18,539 nucleotides of DNA from an uncultured Collinsella sp. Lineage in GTDB: Bacteria; Actinomycetota; Coriobacteriia; Coriobacteriales; Coriobacteriaceae. This document shows positions 14,555 to 18,539 of the stretch, in pieces; positions within the stretch are counted from its first letter, which is position 1, and each line of letters starts with the position of its first letter. Position numbers and translations under genes: made by a program. The notes beneath the pieces were generated by a model. The model made no database searches. It worked only from the letters and a program-made list of their open reading frames with translations, and was not told the origin of the DNA. The stretch spans positions 1 to 18,539 of the forward strand of contig CALLFD010000100.1 in assembly GCA_937997605.1 (NCBI GenBank). The letters run 5' to 3'.

Positions 14555-15199
14555 CTAGTCCACGGTGATGTCGATATTTTTGCCGATGAGACCTACGTAG
14601 CCGCTCTCGGCAGCCTTGGGGCTGTCGGCGTGGCAGAGAACCCACTTGTCGGCCTTCCAGTAGCAGTAGCTGTCACCGGCGGTAGGCATGTCGGCCGCAG
14701 CCTCGGGGCGCGGACCGTTGGTGCCGGCGGGAAGCGCCACCATCACCTGGAAGCCACCGTCGTCGACCATGCACGGCGTGTAGTGGAGCGTGGTGTTGAA
14801 AACCTCGACAACCTTGCCCGCCGGCACGCGGAACGCCTTGGCGCACGCGGTATCGAGCTTGCCGTCCTCGATCTCCCAGCGATGCGCCACGAGCAGGATA
14901 AAGTCGCGCGCGCCCAGGTTGAACTCACTCGCGCGGTGGTACTCCAGGCAGTTGAGACGCGTGTTGTGGCCGTTGCACCAGCCGAGCTGGAAGGGACGGC
15001 CGCCAAACATGAGAAAGCCCAGTTTATCGGCATCCTTGACGCCCTCGAGCTCCGGCGCACTTGCTACGTATTTGCTGCCCTCGGGAATGGGCGTGGCAGA
15101 GAGCGCCTCGAGCACGGGCGACGTGAGCTCGGACGGAACGTCATCCCAAACGTTGCCATAGGATTTGAACTCGGGATCGTTGACAGAGTAGATATGCAT
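14555..15199 (-). CDS. DUF4867 family protein (cupin-like)
   Basis: Encodes 214 aa of uncharacterised function. ATG 15199 is chosen because AGGAG lies 5 nt upstream; a GTG two codons earlier would touch that site. Recognisable family segments are PEGSKYVASAPELEG, FGGRPFQLGWCNGHN, LNCLEYHRASEFN and FRVPAGKVVEVFNTTLHYTPC. The HN and EYHRASE patterns with a beta-rich body suggest a cupin-like fold related to sugar or ureidoglycolate enzymes, a suggestion and not proof. No signal peptide or membrane helix is visible, so it is cytosolic. It appears to be its own transcription unit: the luxS terminator lies upstream, followed by an operator-like inverted repeat over its likely -10 box, and a palindrome lies downstream. 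Confidence 0.82.
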   Translation of the reverse strand: MHIYSVNDPEFKSYGNVWDDVPSELTSPVLEALSATPIPEGSKYVASAPELEGVKDADKLGFLMFGGRPFQLGWCNGHNTRLNCLEYHRASEFNLGARDFILLVAHRWEIEDGKLDTACAKAFRVPAGKVVEVFNTTLHYTPCMVDDGGFQVMVALPAGTNGPRPEAAADMPTAGDSYCYWKADKWVLCHADSPKAAESGYVGLIGKNIDITVD

Positions 15200-15208
15200 G
15201 TTCACTCC

Positions 15209-15234
15209 TGTTCGTAAATGTGACTATACGAACA
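15209..15234 (-). promoter_or_regulatory. Operator-like inverted repeat over the DUF4867 promoter
   Basis: TGTTCGTA (15209-15216) and TACGAACA (15227-15234) are perfect 8-bp inverted arms 10 bp apart, suiting a dimeric regulator. The minus-strand -10 box TATAGT (15223-15228, 5/6 match) lies inside, so binding there would block transcription. An 8-bp palindrome, TTCTAGAA (15235-15242), abuts it. No good -35 box is seen. The predicted leader is about 17 nt and includes the ribosome site. Confidence 0.5.
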
Positions 15235-15283
15235 TTCTAGAACAAACATGAGCGATTTTGAACGCTCGTCCCGACCCATCAAC

Positions 15284-15314
15284 AAAAAGGCGCCCCCGCA
15301 TAAGCGAAGGCGCC
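15284..15314 (-). terminator. Intrinsic terminator of luxS
   Basis: Read on the minus strand, GGCGCCTTCGC (15314-15304) pairs with GCGGGGGCGCC (15299-15289) around a TTAT loop, an 11-bp stem with two G-T pairs. TTTTT follows directly (15288-15284). It lies 30 bp after the luxS stop and separates luxS from the DUF4867 gene. Confidence 0.9.
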
Positions 15315-15343
15315 CAATGCGCGCGTTTTGGGCGATAAAGCCC

Positions 15344-15832
15344 TTACGCCTGCTGATAGTGCAGGTGCTTCTCGTCGATATCGGCCAGGTCGCGGTCGAG
15401 GTAGCGGCGCGCAAGCCAGTTGGCCATGGGGAGGTTCTGGTCCAGGTAGTTACCGCATTCCTCGGGAGCGGCACCGGGGACATCGCCCTCAAAGCCAGCA
15501 ACAAACTCGAACAGCTCGCGCACGAGCGGCAGAATCTCCTCGCTCGTCACCTCGCCAAACACGACGAGGTAAAAGCCCGTGCGGCAGCCCATGGGCCCAA
15601 AGTAGACAATGCGGCTCGACCACTCGGCATGATTGCGAAGGAACGTCGCGCCCAGGTGCTCGATGGTGTGGCACTCGGCCGTGTTCATGACCGGCTCCTT
15701 GTTGGGCGTGGTCAGGCGCAGGTCAAACGTGGTGACGGCGGCGTCGGTCGCCGGATCGCGGTCGATGCGGCTCACATACACGCCGGGCTCAAGCAGCAGA
15801 TGGTCAACGGAAAAGCTCGCGATGCGCTCCAT
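15344..15832 (-). CDS. luxS: S-ribosylhomocysteine lyase (autoinducer-2 synthesis)
   Basis: LuxS splits S-ribosylhomocysteine into homocysteine and DPD, the precursor of autoinducer-2, in the cytosolic activated-methyl cycle. The 162-aa length is typical. The metal-binding triad is present: His55 and His59 (ECHTIEH) and Cys126 (PEECGNY). Glu58 and the catalytic Cys83 (FGPMGCRTGFY) are also there. ATG 15832 follows GAGAGGA. A candidate promoter lies just after the nucleoside-hydrolase stop (15897-15926), so luxS may be transcribed alone as well as from rbsK. It ends at a strong intrinsic terminator. No mtnN or metB-like neighbour is visible, so AI-2 signalling versus simple recycling cannot be judged here. 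Confidence 0.97.
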   Translation of the reverse strand: MERIASFSVDHLLLEPGVYVSRIDRDPATDAAVTTFDLRLTTPNKEPVMNTAECHTIEHLGATFLRNHAEWSSRIVYFGPMGCRTGFYLVVFGEVTSEEILPLVRELFEFVAGFEGDVPGAAPEECGNYLDQNLPMANWLARRYLDRDLADIDEKHLHYQQA

Positions 15833-15857
15833 GGCAGATCCTCTCGATAGTCAAATT

Positions 15858-15924
15858 GGGACGGGGCTCTTTTAGCTGGTTCGAATGGTCGCACCAATCA
15901 TACCAGTCAAAAAAGCCCCGTCCC
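15858..15924. repeat. 67-bp stem-loop sequence upstream of luxS
   Basis: GGGACGGGGCT (15858-15868) faces AGCCCCGTCCC (15914-15924), an 11-bp perfect stem. Inside, CTGG and CCAG pair, with a nested hairpin TGGT/ACCA near 15886-15896. It fills the gap between the nucleoside hydrolase and luxS genes. It could mark the 3' end of the hydrolase mRNA or be another dispersed palindrome. It overlaps the candidate luxS promoter. Confidence 0.55.
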
Positions 15925-15926
15925 AA
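15897..15926 (-). promoter_or_regulatory. Candidate luxS promoter
   Basis: On the minus strand TTGGGA (15926-15921, 4/6) and TATGAT (15902-15897, 5/6) are 18 bp apart, and TGG before the -10 gives an extended -10. The predicted start is about 60 nt before the luxS ATG. The -35 box is weak and overlaps the palindrome stem. Confidence 0.4.
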
Positions 15927-15935
15927 AAAGACAAC

Positions 15936-16910
15936 TTAGCCCAGGACGCGGGCCATGCGCGCCTTGAACTCGGACAGGAAGCGCGGGGCGTCGACGGTCA
16001 GCGCCACGAGTGCGCTCTTGTCGGGGTCGGACAGACGGCGCTCATCGCAGATGGTGCGACCGCGGTACTCGCCCAGCAGATCAACACGCAGGTTGCAGCC
16101 GAGCGCGCCCACGAGCGTGGGATCAATCGCCACGGCAACCGCCAGCGGATCGTGCAGCGCGCAGCCACCCAGGTAGGGGGCGTTCATCTCGTACGAGCCA
16201 ATGTAGTGCTCCACCATACTCGCAAACGCGCAACCGGCCATGGTGCCCGAGCCCGTCCAACCGGCAATGTCGCGACGCGTGAGCACCACGCGATGCGTCA
16301 CATCCAGACCCACCATAGTGAGCTTGCGGCCCGAGCGCAGCACCGCGTCGGCTGCCTCGGGGTCGCTCGCCATATTGGCCTCGGCGCCCGCGCTCACGTT
16401 ACCGGGCACGGTAAGGGCGCCGCCCATCACGACCACGCGGCCGATGGACATCATCGCCGCCGCATCGCGCTCCAGGGCGAGCGCCAGGTTGGAGAGCGGG
16501 CCAGTCGCTACGTAGACCAGATCGGGACCATAGGTGCGCGCGGCATCGATCAGATAATCGACCGCAGCGTTGCCGTCGGCCGAGGTCGCCCCCACCGGCT
16601 CGTAGGGCGACGCGGGCACGCTCGCGCCGCCGATGCCGTTCTTGCCGTGAATGAGCACGGTGGACGCCGGCGGCGTATAGGGCTCAGTCGCCTGCAGAGG
16701 ACGGTCGGCACCCAGGTACACCGGAACCTCGGGGCGACCCAGCAGATCGAGCACCGCCAGGCAATTGTGCGCCGATTGCTCGACGCGCACGTTGCCAAAG
16801 CACGTGGTGATGCCCACGAGCTCCACCTCGGGGCTCGCGATGGCATAGGCCAGCGCCATCGCATCGTCCACTCCCATATCCAGATCAAGGATCAGCTTCT
16901 TGATTGCCAT
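15936..16910 (-). CDS. Inosine/uridine-preferring nucleoside hydrolase
   Basis: Hydrolyses the N-glycosidic bond of ribonucleosides to free base and ribose, with bound Ca2+, in the cytosol. The 324 aa match the family length. The N-terminal Asp cluster is DLDMGVDDA (Asp9, 11, 15, 16), a variant of the usual DTDPGxDDA, with the Ca2+-ligand Asps kept. The central NVSAGAEANMASDPEAA motif and the C-terminal catalytic His253-Asp254 (ALHDPLAVA) are present. A GGAG ribosome site precedes ATG 16910. The rbsK stop is 30 bp upstream on the same strand, so hydrolase and ribokinase are very likely cotranscribed, linking nucleoside breakdown to ribose phosphorylation. Base preference (Rih A, B or C type) cannot be assigned. 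Confidence 0.92.
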   Translation of the reverse strand: MAIKKLILDLDMGVDDAMALAYAIASPEVELVGITTCFGNVRVEQSAHNCLAVLDLLGRPEVPVYLGADRPLQATEPYTPPASTVLIHGKNGIGGASVPASPYEPVGATSADGNAAVDYLIDAARTYGPDLVYVATGPLSNLALALERDAAAMMSIGRVVVMGGALTVPGNVSAGAEANMASDPEAADAVLRSGRKLTMVGLDVTHRVVLTRRDIAGWTGSGTMAGCAFASMVEHYIGSYEMNAPYLGGCALHDPLAVAVAIDPTLVGALGCNLRVDLLGEYRGRTICDERRLSDPDKSALVALTVDAPRFLSEFKARMARVLG

Positions 16911-16940
16911 TGTTCTACTCCGCTTCTCCGTCTTTATCGT

Positions 16941-17903
16941 TTAACCAAACCAATGTTCAACTTCGGCGCGCGTGGGAATCGATTGCTGAGCGCCCAGGCG
17001 CGACACCGTCACTGCCGAAGCGCGAGCACCCGCGGCCATGCACTCAAAGAGCGGCAAGCCCTCTAGGCGAGCCGCCGCCAACGCACCGATAAACGTATCG
17101 CCGGCGGCCGTCGTATCGACCACCGCGCTCGAAAGTGCCGGCATGCGCAGCAGCTCACCGTCATCGCCGAGCGTAACCGAGCCGGCGCCGCCCAGCGTGA
17201 TGACCGCAGTCCCGGCGCCCTTAGCAAGCAGGGCGTTGAGTGCAGCGGCGCAGCTCTCATCGTCCTTGGGCAGGATACCCGTCAGAACCGGGCACTCGGT
17301 CTCGTTGGGGCAGACCAAGTCGACCGCAGGCCACGCTCCTGCCGGCAAGTCGCAGGCGGGCGCCGGGTTAAAGATCGTATAGAACCCCAGCTCGTGAGCG
17401 CAAGAGAGCGCCGCGGCCGTTGCCATCAGATCACATTCGCCCTGGGCGATAAAGACGCCGCCAGCAGCCGGGGCAAACTCACAAACATCGCCATCGAGCC
17501 CATCGGCTACCAGGCCTCGCAGCGCGTGGGCAACGTCCTCGCCCGTAAGCGCATGGTTGGCGCCCGGTGACAGTATGATGCGGTTGTCGCCCTCGCAGCG
17601 AATGATGGTCGCCGTTCCCGTCTCCACGTCATCGCGACGCGCCACAAACTCAACGCCCACGCCGGCATCCTGAAGTCCCGCCACCAGCGCATCGCCAAAC
17701 GTATCGCGCCCAACCGCGCCGATCATGCACGTGCGCGCACCCATGCGCGCGGCGGCGACGGCCTGGTTAGCGCCCTTGCCACCGGCGTTGGTGATAAAAC
17801 CGCTGCCACCGACGGTCTCGCCCGCGCGCGGCATGCGCTCGCACGCCACCGAAAGGTCCATGTTCATGCTGCCGAACACCGCAACGATGCTGTGATCCGC
17901 CAT
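16941..17903 (-). CDS. rbsK: Ribokinase (PfkB family)
   Basis: Phosphorylates D-ribose at O5 with ATP, feeding the pentose phosphate pathway. Encodes 320 aa from ATG 17903, chosen because a perfect AGGAGG lies 5 nt upstream; an in-frame start 11 codons earlier lacks this. Motifs in order: FGSMNMDLSV, the ribose-binding GGKGANQAVAAARMG (PfkB signature 1), NPAPA, CPNETE, ITLGGAGS, and the catalytic DTTAAGDTF with Asp269 (signature 2). Length fits RbsK. The nucleoside hydrolase follows after 30 bp, making ribose from nucleosides the probable substrate, though other PfkB sugars cannot be excluded. The promoter would lie in the 187-bp divergent gap; AACTAAAGTTATAGG (minus strand, about 17970-17984) is AT-rich but has no clear -35. 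Confidence 0.9.
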   Translation of the reverse strand: MADHSIVAVFGSMNMDLSVACERMPRAGETVGGSGFITNAGGKGANQAVAAARMGARTCMIGAVGRDTFGDALVAGLQDAGVGVEFVARRDDVETGTATIIRCEGDNRIILSPGANHALTGEDVAHALRGLVADGLDGDVCEFAPAAGGVFIAQGECDLMATAAALSCAHELGFYTIFNPAPACDLPAGAWPAVDLVCPNETECPVLTGILPKDDESCAAALNALLAKGAGTAVITLGGAGSVTLGDDGELLRMPALSSAVVDTTAAGDTFIGALAAARLEGLPLFECMAAGARASAVTVSRLGAQQSIPTRAEVEHWFG

Positions 17904-18045
17904 GGAAACCTCCTCGTCTGCGGGCCTTATGCCCACCGCCGGCCGTCGATCGTGCGCTCTCGCACCCCCTATAACTTTAGTTCACTTTGATGTGGACGCG
18001 TGCTTGAGCTTGCGCCAGCAGCAAGCATTCACAGGAGCAGGCAGC

Positions 18046-18051
18046 TACAAT
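18046..18051 (+). promoter_or_regulatory. Candidate -10 box for the acyltransferase gene
   Basis: TACAAT (5/6 match to TATAAT) lies 39 bp before ATG 18091 and would give a leader of about 33 nt. No recognisable -35 box is found 16-18 bp upstream. Confidence 0.3.
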
Positions 18052-18090
18052 GAAGGCGTGCTGATTATTCTCGTCATTGGATGATGTTTT

Positions 18091-18539
18091 ATGGAACAAC
18101 TCTCGCAATCGGGCTCGCGCGGTCGACGCCGCACGGGCAACGAGCCGGCGCCGCACGAACGCGTGAAGGGCGAACGCCGTGCCAACGAACCGCGACGCAC
18201 CGCGAGCCCCCATCGCGCTTCTGCCAACAACGCGGGCCGCGCCAACACTCCCGCCGCGGAGCAGACGCCTGCTCGCCCCAAGTCCCGCTACATCCCTGCA
18301 CTCGACGGTCTGCGTACGCTCGCCGTCGTCGCGGTGGTGCTCTATCACCTCAACCTCACGTGGGCGCAGGGCGGTCTGCTCGGCGTCACGATCTTCTTTG
18401 TGCTTTCGGGCTATCTGATCACACGCCTGCTACTCAACGAAGTCGCTAAGACCGGCCGCATCGACCTCAAGAGCTTCTGGATCCGCCGCATCCGTCGCCT
18501 GGTCCCCGCCGTGGTGACCGTCGTGGTGGTGACCTGTGC
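18091..18539 (+). CDS. Acyltransferase-3 family membrane protein, N-terminal part
   Basis: The window ends inside this gene; 149 codons are visible. From about residue 65 the sequence SRYIPALDGLRTLAVVAV, followed by LYHL, is the start of an acyltransferase-3 (OafA/OatA-type) domain. The catalytic-region His (VLYHLNL), a helix with TIFFVLSGYLITRLLL and the SFWIRRIRRLVPA motif are all present. Members O-acetylate cell-wall or surface polysaccharides, often with a C-terminal SGNH domain, which cannot be seen here. Residues 1-65 are a basic, Arg/Pro/Ala-rich disordered extension, probably cytoplasmic. ATG 18091 is the first possible start, since TGA occupies 18082-18084 in the same frame. Its ribosome site is weak (GGATGATG). 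It is divergent from rbsK. Confidence 0.88.
   Translation, partial: MEQLSQSGSRGRRRTGNEPAPHERVKGERRANEPRRTASPHRASANNAGRANTPAAEQTPARPKSRYIPALDGLRTLAVVAVVLYHLNLTWAQGGLLGVTIFFVLSGYLITRLLLNEVAKTGRIDLKSFWIRRIRRLVPAVVTVVVVTC

Noticed and set aside
14279..15217. 312-codon plus-strand ORF opposite the DUF4867 gene
   Set aside because: It is a shadow of the DUF4867 gene, which shows family motifs and a ribosome site.
15885..17066. 393-codon plus-strand ORF opposite the nucleoside hydrolase
   Set aside because: It is a His/Arg/Gly-rich antisense shadow with no domain.

Overview
The window looks like chromosomal DNA of a high-GC Coriobacteriia actinobacterium, most likely Collinsella or a close relative. 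This is inferred from GC-rich codon use, a transmembrane LuxR-type regulator of the kind abundant in that class, strong AGGAGG-type ribosome sites, and large palindromic repeats in nearly every sizeable intergenic gap. No rRNA, tRNA, CRISPR array, phage gene or transposase was seen.

Layout, left to right. (1) 1-673, minus: pyrE, running off the left edge. (2) 674-1109: divergent control region holding a candidate promoter, a structured leader and a 23-codon ORF with a perfect ribosome site, all upstream of (3) mgtA (1110-3878, plus), a P-type Mg2+ ATPase. (4) 3879-4060: a GC-rich triplet-like tract and a 65-bp palindrome. (5) 4061-5606, minus: a 12-TM LuxR regulator broken by a single-base frameshift near 5118-5120. 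(6) 5607-5983: an intergenic cluster of direct and inverted repeats. (7) 5984-10278, plus: a four-gene cassette of a DUF4428 zinc protein, a zinc-ribbon membrane protein (YdjG-like), an SPFH protein with two C-terminal zinc ribbons (YdjI-like) and a lipoprotein. (8) 10389-14385, minus: a tightly coupled signalling operon of a 7TM-type sensor with a degenerate kinase module, a HisKA_3-type histidine kinase and a NarL-type response regulator. It converges on the lipoprotein gene across a strong hairpin. (9) 14555-15199, minus: a DUF4867 protein behind an operator-like inverted repeat. (10) 15344-17903, minus: rbsK, nucleoside hydrolase and luxS, ending in a textbook terminator. (11) 18091-end, plus: the N-terminal part of an acyltransferase-3 membrane protein.

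How the parts fit. PyrE, nucleoside hydrolase and ribokinase all touch nucleotide and ribose metabolism: the hydrolase frees ribose and the kinase phosphorylates it. LuxS adds recycling of S-ribosylhomocysteine. The zinc-ribbon/SPFH cassette resembles the Bacillus ydjG-ydjI membrane-stress genes, but has an added DUF4428 protein and lipoprotein and no adjacent PspA. The parts most deserving follow-up are that cassette, the sensor-kinase-regulator trio with its pseudokinase-like first member, the mgtA leader, and the repeat families.
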